Assembly (NCBI RefSeq): GCF_024323335.1
Contig: NC_066583.1
Coordinates: 417,768,031 to 417,832,030 of the forward strand
Reading direction: 5' to 3'
DNA from: Lathyrus oleraceus
Taxonomy: Eukaryota; Streptophyta; Magnoliopsida; Fabales; Fabaceae
DNA length: 64,000 nt
Of the stretch, positions 11,279 to 21,423 are shown piece by piece. Made by a program: the position numbers and the translations under genes. Under the pieces are notes generated by a model that worked only from the letters and a program-made list of their open reading frames with translations, did no database searches and was not told where the DNA came from. Position 1 is the first letter of the stretch. Each line of letters begins with the position of its first letter.

Positions 11279-13038
11279 ATGCATGTCCAACTTCATGATT
11301 TTAATTACCATGCTTAATGAACTCAAAATGGTCTGGATTTTTGCATGAAGACACTTGTGCATGTTGAGAATGTGTATGAATTTTTCTGGAATTGTTGAAT
11401 GCATTTCCTATTTTATTGACAATTTCTCCCCTATTTGACATAATTGTTGACTTTTGTGACACATGATGCCATATGATTTGTGAAATTCTAATGCTTAATT
11501 GGATGGACTTGAAATTTGACATGTGGATTGTAGACATCTTAAAGTTTTTCATGGTTTTAGTCCCATTCATTTATCATGTGTTGTTTCTGTTTTATGATTA
11601 ATTGAAGTTGGTGTATGTTTTGATGCTTTGTATGAGTATGCTTGAACTTGCTTTGACTTTCTGATTTTCATTGACCTACTTCCTTTGATCCAAATGAGCT
11701 GAAATTTGGTATGCCTATCATGTTGTGGATGATATTTAATCATGATTTATTTGAGGATTTATTGAAATGTTTGTAATTGAATTTGAGTTGAGACATTCTG
11801 TTGACTTCTTTGAGGTTCTATATGCCATGCTTTGACCTAATTTGCTTGTGAAATGATAATGATGAATGATGTGAATGTGAAACCACTTGGGTTTGTTTAT
11901 TGATTGATTTATCTTGACTTTGGACACTTGTCACTTGCTGTTTTAAATTTGTTATCTCCTTTTGACCCTAGGCTGGTCCTAGTGGTCTTGTTACTCATGT
12001 TTAAGCTTGGTTTTTCAGGTTAAGCAACAAAGGCTTCAAAGAGATCAATACAAGTTGAATGAATTTGATTGTTTATCATGAACTAACTTGTTTGTTTTGT
12101 AGGTTGCTTAGCTCACTTGTTATGAGCTTGTGCTTTGCACATATGCTTGACTGTATTGTCTGTTGGCTTATGCTGTTTGTTTTAACTTTGTGTCTGGTAT
12201 ACTAATTGTGCTTGACTGATTTCAGGTACTTTATTTGCTATTAGTTCTTTGAGAACTTTGCTTTGCTTTGCTTGATAGCAATTTGCATTGAGGTATAACT
12301 TCCTTACTTCATGTAGTCTGGAAGACCTGGCCTGTTACTTGGCCAGGCACCTGTCTGAAGTCCTCCTTAAGAGGCAATGTTTGTGACTGTTTACTTTTGT
12401 CCTTGCACATATTCAAAGACCTCCTAAGTGAAGAGGCATTGGCAGATACAAGGGATGTGCAATCCATCCCCTGCTATTCTGTGTGTCATCTGCTTTGCTC
12501 ACACCACTGTGTTGATGCATTGCAGATACTAACCCAAGATCTTGTACAGTTGTACAGTTGAGTCAGTGTCAAATGTGTAGAAGGGTTCCCACTTTCTGAA
12601 CCCACACATTCTTGTCTTAAGCTCTCCCAGGCCAGGGATAAGAGCTGTGAAGTCTCATCTTCACTCACCTTTCATCAGCTTCACCCTAACTCTCAATGTT
12701 AGGGTTAAGAGCTAACACTACCCAGTTACAGTGGTTTGTTTGTTGAGGTTGATATGACCCCTCGACTAAAACCTAACCTTGATTGAGCCCATTGATTACA
12801 TATAGTGCGTGCTATTTGTGCTTGTGTGTTTGCTTTAGCTTGCTTCCTGTGCAAGATAGGTTTTGTTTGGCTTGCTTCCTGTGCAAGTCATGTTTAGGAT
12901 AGGCTTGCTTCCTGTGCAAGTTAGCTAGAAACCATAACTTAGGGATGAATTTGCATGATAACATCTAGGCTCGAGTCGTAGTCTCCCTAGTTGTGTCTCC
13001 CTCTGTTATCTGGTTAAGCTAGTCCTGTATCCCTGCGT

Positions 13039-13131
13039 AGGGGAACTACGTCGCCCTGATCCTCATACCAGATGAGGTACGTAGGCAGGAGATGAGCTGA
13101 TCTCTCCGGGCGCCCTTTTTCTTTTTCAACC
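13039..13131 (+). other. 93-bp block conserved between Ogre LTRs
   Basis: This stretch is identical by eye to 45043-45135 in the E1 LTR, although the flanks differ strongly. The E2 3' LTR copy (39187 onward) has two differences. A recognisable relative (gaactacg ... tcctcat ... atacgtaggca) occurs in the E4 LTR near 56070-56130. It lies in the likely R/U5 part of the LTR; function unknown. Confidence 0.7.
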
Positions 13132-13159
13132 TTTGTGTTTCAACCCCCTTGTGTGTGTT

Positions 13160-13291
13160 TTGGTTCGGATGTTGATGTAAGTCCAGTGATTGGCATTCGG
13201 GCTCCACGTTTGCCTTTTTGTATGTGTTTTGGTTCGGATGCTGATGTAAGTCCAGTGATTGGCATTCGGGCTCCACGTTTGCCTTTGCCTG
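13160..13291 (+). repeat. Two-copy 69-bp tandem repeat in the E2 LTR
   Basis: Two consecutive copies of a unit containing ggttcggatg...gtaagtccagtgattgg, starting at about 13162 and 13231. A related unit (gtaagtccagcgattgg) occurs about five times in the E1 LTR (45150-45425), so copy number differs between elements. Confidence 0.75.
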
Positions 13292-13771
13292 TGTTTGTTT
13301 GTGTGCGTGTCAGCCGAGCTATGAATGCTCTGATTCTTCTTCGTCCAAGAAGATACGTATGCATAGGATGCGATATCCTAGCGAGCATGTGTCGTTTCCC
13401 CAGTCCGAACTACTTAGACTCTGATGTCTATGCTAGATAGACTAAGTAGGCCCAGGATGCGATATCCTGCCGAGTTAGTCTTGTTTGTTTCCTTGTGTCT
13501 CTTTCAGCCTGTGTAGATGTTTGTGAGCAGTGTTTTAGCAACCATTTTCCCTTCCTTTTGTGCGTGGATCCCGTCGAGTACGACGGATGCGTAGGGGTGC
13601 TAATACCTTCCCTTCACATAACCGACTCCCGATCCCATTCTCTTTGGTCGCGAGACCATGCTTTTTCCAGGTTTACTCTGAGCGTTTCCTTTCCCTCTTT
13701 TGGGATAAATAACGCACGGTGGCGGCTCTGTTGTTCTTGTTTCCCGCCGGTTTTTCGCGTAATGCGACAAC

Positions 13772-13789
13772 TGGCGACTCTGCTGGGGA
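13772..13789 (+). other. Primer-binding site of E2 (tRNA-Arg type)
   Basis: TGGCGACTCTGCTGGGGA, two bases after the LTR end. It is complementary to an 18-nt tRNA 3' end; Ogre elements are known to use tRNA-Arg. E4 has TGGCGACTCTGGTGGGGA at its equivalent place. Confidence 0.85.
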
Positions 13790-14585
13790 AATAGAGAAGT
13801 TGACCTGTGTTGGTCCGTCTTCCCTAAGCGAGTCTCTCCTAGAGCTCTCTAGGTTAGGGTTTTGGTTGCTGTTTGCTGTTATTTATTGCATTCCTTATTT
13901 ATTGTTTGCATTCATTTTTTGTTGTTTGCATTTATGTTTGCACTTATGTTTGCATTCATTCACATTCATTGTTTATCTGGCTGGCTGGTTGTCTGTTTCT
14001 CTCTGTTGGGGTGGGAGTTACTTGAGGTAAAAGGCCCAATACCCAGGCCATGAGTGAAATCTAGGATGCTTAGGAATAGAGTGATTCATGGGAAGCGGGT
14101 GGTATTGCGCCACTTAGCGGAACATTGACATCACGAGCAGTTCAGACCCTGGTGGGATATTGTCGTTGCATACTTCAGGTGTGTATATGATAATATTCTG
14201 CGAAAGGTTATTTATGCTGCGTTTCTCTCGACCTTACCCTGGCCTAGACGACACCCGTGAGTGGGGAAGGGTTTGATCATTATTACAGGTACCGTTGGTG
14301 ACTTGTGGTCCTGTTGGTGACTTTGGGTTCAGATGACAGTGTCTCAGTTGACTTTGGGTTTCAAGTGGATTCGGGGTTCTGAGTTAAACCGAAGCTTCGA
14401 CCTTGTGTTCAGAGATGCACGGCCAGCCAGTTGTGTCTGCATCATTTGCATCATAGCATGTTTATTTTCAAAAAATACGCAATAAAAAAAAAAGAGAAAA
14501 GAGAAAGAAAAAAAAAGAAAAAAAAACTAATCTCTGCATGCATATCATTTCTCAGGTACATTCCAGAGCTTGTTCACCGATAGAG
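13790..14585 (+). other. 5' leader of E2
   Basis: About 800 bp between primer site and ORF1 with no convincing gene. It holds T-rich, low-complexity stretches (13900-13960), a gcatcat motif run (about 14440) and an A-rich tract (14480-14527) just before an ag/gt junction and the ORF1 start. Packaging signals would be expected here but none can be recognised. Confidence 0.6.
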
Positions 14586-16226
14586 ATGGCAACAGTCCCA
14601 GAGCCGAAGCGGAAGACCTGTTCCTACAGCTTTCATCGTGAGCCGTTGACTTCATTGATCGAGTTGAGTAGCCTGATAACCAGTGGTAACCAGAAGGGGT
14701 TTATTGACCAGTTTGGGGATATTCTGACGCTGTTGAAGATGGTAGTCGATCCGGTGCCGTTGCAGACTCTTCTTCAGTTCTATGACCCAGAGCTTCATTG
14801 TTTCACCTTTCAAGATTATCAGTTGGCGCCTACTCTCGAGGAGTATTCCATTGTGCTGAGTGTCCCGATTCAGCATTAGGTTCCTTTCTTGGACGTACCG
14901 AAGGAAGTTGATTTCAGAGCTGTTGCCAGAGCTCTCCAGTTGAGTGTCAAAGAAGTCTGTGATAACTGGAAGCCCAGTGGGGATGTCGTGGGTTTGCCGT
15001 TGAAGTTTCTGCTGAGAGTTGCCAGAGGAGAAGCAGAGAAGGGGAATTGGGAAGCTTTTCATGCCCAGCTTGCTGTTATGATCTATGGGATCGTCCTATT
15101 CCCAAGCATGCCCAATTTTATCGACTATGTTGCGGTCTGTATCTTCATTGGAAGGAATCCAGTTCCTACTCTTTTAGCTGACACTTACTATGCTATTCAC
15201 AGTAGGCATGGTAAGGGTGGAGCTATCAGATGCTGTCTACCTCTCCTACTCAGATGGTTCATGTCTCTTCTGCCAGCCAGTGGACCCTTTGTGGATGCTC
15301 AGAGTACTCATAAGTGGACTCAGAGGGTCATGTCGCTTACCGCTTATGACATCAGATGGCAGTCATACCGGATGGATGTGCGGGATGTTGTTATGAGTTG
15401 TGGAGAATTTCGGAACGTGCCACTCGTGGGGACCAGAGGTTGCATAAATTATAATCCAGTTCTTTCTCTTCGTCAGTTAGGGTTTGTAATGAAGGGAAGA
15501 CCACTTGATGCTGAGGTAGCTGAAAGTGTGTATTTTGAGAAGCAGAGTGACCCGGCTAGATTGGAACAGATAGGAAGAGCTTGGAGGTCTATTGGAGTTA
15601 AAGATGGAGCTGTCTTAGGGAAGAAGTTTGCCATTGCTATGCCTGATTACACTAATTGGGTAAAGAAGAGAGTGGAAACTTTGTTGCTACCCTACGACAG
15701 GATAGAGCCGTTGCAGGAGCAACCCCCCTTGGTCCTTGCTGAGAGTGTGCCTGCTGAGCACTATAAGCAAGCCCTGATGGAGAATCGCTGGTTGAGAGAG
15801 AAGGAGCAAGATACCCAGATGGAGCTCTACAAAGCCAAAGCTGATAGGTTGCACTTGGCCCATCAACTCAGGGAAGTGCAAGGAGAGGATGCTAGTAGAG
15901 TGAGAAGCAAGAAGAGATCCTACGAAGAAATGGAATCCATGTTAGATGCAGAACACCGGGAGTGTTTGAGGCTGCAGAGAGCTGAAGCCAGCTACCAGAA
16001 AAAGATCAGAGACTTGGAGAAGCAACTCAGAGACAAAGACGTCCAGTTGAAGAAAGAGGTAGATTTGAGGCGGACATCAGAGGAATACCTTGGAGGAGAA
16101 GTTTTGGAGCTTAGAAGACAATTGAAGGAGAAGATCACCCCTCTTCCAGAATGTTCAGAGTGCACACTGGTGATAGACCAGTGCCAGTACCTGAAGACTC
16201 TCATTCCGGAAGACCGTTTGTCTTAG
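14586..16226 (+). pseudogene. Ogre ORF1 (E2), one premature stop
   Basis: The extra ORF upstream of gag that is typical of Ogre elements, 546 codons if the stop is ignored. The ATG at 14586 is the first in a frame that stays coding. TAG at 14877-14879 interrupts it after 97 codons; the same frame resumes immediately and runs to TAG at 16224-16226. The N-terminal ~300 residues are globular and resemble the plant DUF7745-type domain seen in Ogre ORF1 proteins (family assignment from memory, moderate confidence). The last ~150 residues are a charged coiled-coil region and match the E1 copy at 3-455 closely. Function unknown. Confidence 0.8.
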
Positions 16227-16443
16227 CGTGTACCTTTGATGTTTATGTTGAGGATCACCTCCAGGCTTGTTGGATGGGATTCATCGTACTCTGTGTATTC
16301 GAATATTTGTTGACTTGGTTGTATGATCTTTTTACTCTTATGGATAAGGTTGTTGGTGTTTCCTGTTGTTCTCATTTACCTTGTATGTTGTTGTTCTCCT
16401 GTTGCTGCAGGTTGCCATCTTTTGAGGATGAATCGGGCTCTTT
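16227..16443 (+). other. ORF1-gag spacer of E2, left part
   Basis: Spacer equivalent to 456-675 in E1, including the gcaggttgccatctttt segment. It is cut at 16443 by the CACTA insertion (3-bp duplication ttt at 16441-16443 and 25370-25372) and resumes at 25373. Confidence 0.75.
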
Positions 16444-16815
16444 CACTATGGCAAAAATGACTTTTAACAGCGCATCTTAGACAGCGCTTTTAAAAGAAAG
16501 CGCTGTCTAAGGTTAAAATTAAAATAAAGCGCTGAAAATGTTCCAAGAAAATACTAAAAGCGCTGTCTAAGGGGGGGTCTTAGACAGCGCTTTTTAAAAG
16601 CGTTGTCTAAGACCCCCCCTTAGACAGCGCTTTTAGTAAGCGCTTTTAAATATAGACCTTAGACAGCGCTTTTGATAAAGCGCTGTCTAAAGTCTTTAAA
16701 TAAAAAAAAAATTAAAACCAAAAGCGCTGTCTAAGGGGGGGTTTAGAAAGCGCTTTTAGAAAGCGCTGTCTAAGGCATACCTTAGAAAGCGCTTTCCACA
16801 AAAGCGTTGTCTAAG
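16444..16815. repeat. Left terminal and subterminal repeats of CACTA
   Basis: After the terminal repeat come about a dozen copies of the 13-16 bp motif gcgctgtctaagg or its complement cttagacagcgc, in mixed orientation and often paired head to head around T- or A-rich loops. Runs of seven C or G occur between some pairs. Confidence 0.85.
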
Positions 16816-17953
16816 GTCTAATTAAAATAAAATTTTTTGCATTTTCGTTCTCAGTACGTATTTTTGTTTTCCCTCTTCTTCACTCACCTCTCAGACACCC
16901 AAAACACGTTTTTTCCTTCAACGTTCGAAAACCCTATTTTTTCCTCCGCCGTCACCCAAACAAGCGACCGCCGCCGTTTCCGCCACCGTTTCCGCCACCG
17001 CACGCACTCCTCATCTCAACAATCTCAACAATCTCAACAATCTCAACCCTATTTCAACGTTCGAACTGGTATGTTTCAAGATACTTCTTTTTCTTTTTTA
17101 TTGTTTTTCCTGTGTTTGTGTGTTTTTTCTGAGCATATATATAAAGTTAAGAGTGGATTTTGGGAATGAGGGAATTTGTGTATAAGGTTAAGAGTGATGA
17201 TGGGAATGAGGGAATTTTTCTGAGCATATATATAAGTATGTTTCAAGATACTTCTTTTTCTTTTTTCACAGCAGTGATGATGTGGATTACAAATACATAA
17301 GGTTAAGAGTGGAATTTGGGAATGAGGGAATTTGTGTATGTATGTATACTGAACATATAAAATGCAATGTTAATGATAGTTGGTGATTTGGGAATGAGGG
17401 AATTTGTGTATGTATGTATATTGAGTTGTGTATGTATATGTGTATGCAATTTGATTTTCTTTATACTTGCTTGGTATGCATGATGAATTTTGAAATGCAT
17501 TGCATGTTGGGGCTGTCATGACTAGGCTTGGATTTAGATGTTCAATATTGTTCAAACTTCATGTTTCCTTAGTGATTATACTTGAAGATTGAATAGGTAG
17601 TTTTTTTTCTTTTTAACTGTGAAAGTGTTATTCATCTCACTTTCATGCTAAAGGAACAAGATTTCTCCCATAAAATGATTGAACGAACTCTAATATAGTT
17701 ATAGGTATAGTTATAGGTATATTGTAATAGAAAAAGTTTGATTCTTGTAATATAAAAAATGAAAGTGATGAGGTAATTAAAGTTGGTATATTGGCGTATC
17801 GGATACGTTATTGAAGTTTATATTAACATTGGTTATGTATAGGTTTTTGAAGTTTAAAATGAATTAAAGCTTATAATTGTTAGGATATTCAAAGATACTA
17901 CCTTAGCTTATAATTGTATGGATTAATTGTTTACTTTAATAAGTAGGAAAACC
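16816..17953 (+). other. 5' region of the CACTA transposase gene
   Basis: No conserved ORF. A CT-rich and CCG-rich stretch (16850-17060) looks like a 5' untranslated exon. A possible donor (ctg/gtatgt, 17069) and acceptor (tag at 17944-17946), just before the transposase ATG, would define an 878-bp 5' UTR intron. This is inference and needs transcripts. Confidence 0.35.
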
Positions 17954-20900
17954 ATGGATAAAACATGGATCTGTGCCGATCGAATGACCAAAGAGTACGA
18001 GAGTGGGGTTTTGGAATTCGTTAAGTATGTTGTTCAACACGCTGAAAACCCCAGACGAATGCATTGTCCTTGCTTGCGTTGTTGTTATATTGGTAAGGTT
18101 GACGCACATGGATTGAAATCGCATTTGCTGAGGCATGGAATTGATCAAAGTTATCAGTGCTGGATATTTCATGGTGAGAAAATTAACGAGAATGTTGAAT
18201 CGAGTGGAAAAAGTAATACGACCTATGCTTCATACGACAAAGACACGGAAACATACGATTGTGATCGAGTTGAAGAGATTGTAGAAGCACTGGAAGAAGA
18301 TCTTCATGATTGTCCTGAAATGTTTGAGAGGATGGTAAGCGATGCAGAGAAACCGTTGTACAACGGTTGCACTAAATTCTCAAGACTTTCTGCGGTATTA
18401 AAGTTGTACAACTTAAAGGCGGGCAATGGATGGTCGGATAAAAGTTTCACAGAGTTGTTGGCCCTTATGAGAGAAATGCTACCGGATGATAATGTTCTTC
18501 CTAATCGAACCTATGAGGCAAAAAAAATGTTGTGCTCTATTGGCATGAGCTATGATAAGATACATGCTTGTCCTAACGATTGCATTTTGTTTCGTAACGA
18601 ATATGCAATGTTAACTGAGTGCCCTAAATGCGGTTTGTCTCGATATAAGAAAAGATTATCTCCCGCAAAAGTCTTATGGTATTTTCCGATAATTCCGAGA
18701 TTTAGGCGCATGTTTCGTAGTGAAACCGATGCAAGACATCTTACTTGGCATGCAGATGAAAGAATTATTGATGGAATGTATCGGCATCCGGCTGATTCAC
18801 CACAGTGGTCGAAGATTGATAATGATTATCCTGAGTTTGGATCAGAAGCAAGAAACCTTCGATTGGCATTATCTACTGATGGAATGAACCCACATGGTCT
18901 TCAAAGTATCTCACATACCACATGGCCTGTGATTCTTATGATTTATAACCTACCTCCGTGGCTATGTATGAAGCGTAAGTACATGATGTTATCTATGTTA
19001 ATCTCTGGGCCTAAACAACCAGGGAATGACATAGACGTATACTTGACACCTCTGATCGAAGATTTAAAGATTTTGTGGGAGAACGGTGTGGAGGTTTATG
19101 ATGGATATAGGAAAGAAAGTTTCAATTTAAGGGCGATGTTGTTTGGCACAATTAATGATTTTCCAGCATACGGGAATCTATCTGGGTATAGCATTAAAGG
19201 TCAACGTGCGTGTCCTGTTTGTGAAGACGGAACCGATACGATTCGATTGGAACTTTGCCAGAAGAATGTGTTTCTCGGTCATCATAGATTCTTACATTCT
19301 AAACATCACTACCGTGGGTGGAGAAAAGCATTCAATGGAGACACCGAACATCGTAGAGCTCCACCCGCATTGTCAGGTGAACAAGTTTTTGAAAAGGTGA
19401 AAGATGTGCGTACTGAGTTTGGCAAGCCTGTTGCACATAAGATTGTGAAAGGTGGGTGGAAGAAAAGGTCGATATTTTTTGAATTGCCATATTGGAAGTC
19501 TTTGTACGTGAGACATTTTCTCGATGTTATGCATATTGAAAAAAACGTATTTGAAAGTGTTATCGGTACATTACTCAATATAAAAGGCAAGTCTAAGGAT
19601 GGCCTTAAAGCAAGGGAGGACATGTTAAAAATGGGAATGAGAACTGAATTAGCACCCGTGAAGAAAGGAACACGAACATATCTACCACCTGCTGCTTTTA
19701 CTTTATCTAGAAAGGAGAAAAAAAATTTGTGTAAGTCTCTGAGTGAAGTTAAGGTTCCAGAAGGATACTCATCTGATATCAGAAGACTTGTTTCTATGAA
19801 AGACCTCAAGTTGAAGAATTTGAAGACACATGATTGCCATGTTATAATGGAACATTTTCTACCGATAGGTATACGTTCTATTTTGCCAGAAAAAGTAAGA
19901 AGTGCCATAACTAAATTGTGTTTTTTCTTTAGGTCAATTTGTAGTAAGGTGATCGATCCCGAGATCTTACCAACACTACAAAAAGAGATTGTAATTACCT
20001 TGTGTGAGCTTGAAATGTATTTTCCTCCGTCTTTTTTTGACATAATGGTTCATTTAGTTGTTCATCTTGTGAAAGAGACACAGTTGTGTGGACCAGCTTA
20101 TATGAGATGGATGTACCCTGCTGAACGGTATATGAAAATATTAAAAGGGTACGTGAAATCCCGAAGTCGACCAGAGGGTTGTATTGTTGAACGATACATT
20201 GTTGAAGAAGCTGTTGAGTTTTGTACTGAATATTTGTCTAACGTTCAATCGATTGGACTCCCCAGAGCTCAGATTTTCGACAAAATGGAAGGTAAAAAAT
20301 TAATTGGGAATAAAATTGTGACAATATCAAGGGATGAACGGGATCAAGTTCATTTGTATGTTCTGCACAATAATAATGAGGTTGAGCCATATGTTGAAAT
20401 GCACAAGGATGTACTCCGAAGGTTAAATCCGAACAGAAATGAAAATTGGATAGTTATAGAGCACAATCAAAGTTTCATACAATGGTTGAAGGATCATATT
20501 TATTTGAAGCGCTCTTTAGATCCTTCTTCGGTAACAGAAAGGTTGAGATGTTTGGCATATGGTCCAAGTTTGCATGTGTTTTCTCATAGCGCATATTCAA
20601 TTAATGGATACACATTTTATACCAAAGAACAAGATGATAAGAGTACTATGCAAAATAGTGGTGTCACCGTGCTAGCTGAAGCAATGCATATATCAAGTAT
20701 GAAGGACTTAAACCCCAAATATGCAAATTTGTCCTATTTTGGAGTTATTGAGCACATTTGGGTGTTTGATTACGAGAAGTTTCAGATTCCCATCTTTGGT
20801 TGCAAGTGGGTGAATAGTAGTGGCATACGAATGGATAAGTCTGGATTTTTGCAAGTTGATCTTACTAGGGTGGGGTACAAAGATGAACCTTTTATTCTAG

Positions 20901-21127
20901 CATCTCAAGCTAAACAAGTGTTCTATGTGAATGACCCGAAGAGTACAAAATGGTCTATAGTGCTTTTCTCTAACAAAGTGACTGATGATAGCGGTGTCGA
21001 TCAATGTGATATTGATGTTGAGAATGAGTCACGCATTAGACGGAATGAGTTGAATAGAAATGATGAAGTTGAGGATCTTATACCGGATGAGTCATATATA
21101 AGAAACGATCATAATGAGGGAATTTGA
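17954..21127 (+). CDS. CACTA transposase, TNP2 type
   Basis: A 1057-residue protein in one uninterrupted frame. The ATG at 17954 starts with MDKTWI, like other TNP2 proteins; the frame is open slightly further upstream. Domains in order: transposase-associated zinc-binding domain (about 1-75, with CPCLRC and a HLLRHG motif), CHC/CPKC zinc motif near residue 220-235, the tnp2 catalytic domain (about 265-480, with the STDGMNPHG motif at Asp309 and a CPVC motif), a DUF4218-like domain (about 650-780) and a DUF4216-like domain (about 930-1010). It would cut and paste the CACTA element in the nucleus. The frame continues past the TGA at 21125-21127 for 23 more codons ending in a basic KKRKRC tail at 21197-21199, so the TGA may be a late nonsense change removing a nuclear localisation signal. 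Confidence 0.92.
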   Translation: MDKTWICADRMTKEYESGVLEFVKYVVQHAENPRRMHCPCLRCCYIGKVDAHGLKSHLLRHGIDQSYQCWIFHGEKINENVESSGKSNTTYASYDKDTETYDCDRVEEIVEALEEDLHDCPEMFERMVSDAEKPLYNGCTKFSRLSAVLKLYNLKAGNGWSDKSFTELLALMREMLPDDNVLPNRTYEAKKMLCSIGMSYDKIHACPNDCILFRNEYAMLTECPKCGLSRYKKRLSPAKVLWYFPIIPRFRRMFRSETDARHLTWHADERIIDGMYRHPADSPQWSKIDNDYPEFGSEARNLRLALSTDGMNPHGLQSISHTTWPVILMIYNLPPWLCMKRKYMMLSMLISGPKQPGNDIDVYLTPLIEDLKILWENGVEVYDGYRKESFNLRAMLFGTINDFPAYGNLSGYSIKGQRACPVCEDGTDTIRLELCQKNVFLGHHRFLHSKHHYRGWRKAFNGDTEHRRAPPALSGEQVFEKVKDVRTEFGKPVAHKIVKGGWKKRSIFFELPYWKSLYVRHFLDVMHIEKNVFESVIGTLLNIKGKSKDGLKAREDMLKMGMRTELAPVKKGTRTYLPPAAFTLSRKEKKNLCKSLSEVKVPEGYSSDIRRLVSMKDLKLKNLKTHDCHVIMEHFLPIGIRSILPEKVRSAITKLCFFFRSICSKVIDPEILPTLQKEIVITLCELEMYFPPSFFDIMVHLVVHLVKETQLCGPAYMRWMYPAERYMKILKGYVKSRSRPEGCIVERYIVEEAVEFCTEYLSNVQSIGLPRAQIFDKMEGKKLIGNKIVTISRDERDQVHLYVLHNNNEVEPYVEMHKDVLRRLNPNRNENWIVIEHNQSFIQWLKDHIYLKRSLDPSSVTERLRCLAYGPSLHVFSHSAYSINGYTFYTKEQDDKSTMQNSGVTVLAEAMHISSMKDLNPKYANLSYFGVIEHIWVFDYEKFQIPIFGCKWVNSSGIRMDKSGFLQVDLTRVGYKDEPFILASQAKQVFYVNDPKSTKWSIVLFSNKVTDDSGVDQCDIDVENESRIRRNELNRNDEVEDLIPDESYIRNDHNEGI

Positions 21128-21423
21128 ATCAATTCATCCGTACGCATTGCTAAGAAACAAGTGATTAATATTCCAACAAAGAAAAGAAAGAGATGTTAGT
21201 GACTTAGGTAAATTATCCATGGTTTCTTTATTTTTTGTTTTCATTTGTTTTGATTATAAGTTATATGTGGTAATGCATGATTTCATTATATTTTTGTATT
21301 CAATTGCTTTGATTATAAGTTATATCTGATAATGCATGATTTCTTTATTTTTTGTTTTCAATTGTTTTGATTATAAGTTATATTTGATATTTGATGGTTT
21401 CCTTGGTTTATTACAGGTTAGAC
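21128..21423 (+). other. Intergenic region of the CACTA element
   Basis: The first 72 bp continue the transposase frame (see that entry). The rest has three imperfect copies of a ~60-bp AT-rich unit (ttgattataagttatat... at about 21250, 21310 and 21367), then the start of the second gene. No other gene is visible. Confidence 0.55.

Larger units (their letters stand above)
9027..13769 (+). repeat. 5' LTR of E2
   Basis: 4743-bp long terminal repeat beginning TGTAGCACC and ending GCGACA. It is directly repeated at 35159-39917 with very few differences. It contains a TATA-like box (10054), two inverted repeats (10822, 11256), a two-copy tandem repeat near 13160-13290 and a 93-bp block identical to one in the diverged E1 LTR (13039-13131). 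Short ORFs inside it are not conserved genes. Confidence 0.93.

Noticed and set aside
13135..14053. ORFs of about 100 residues in the LTR end and leader of E2, and copies at 39283-40059
   Set aside because: They follow LTR tandem repeats and differ by frame-breaking changes between LTR copies; no domain similarity.
16837..17169. 110-residue ORF at the left end of the CACTA element
   Set aside because: Low-complexity CT and CCG-rich stretch that looks like a 5' UTR exon; no conserved motif.
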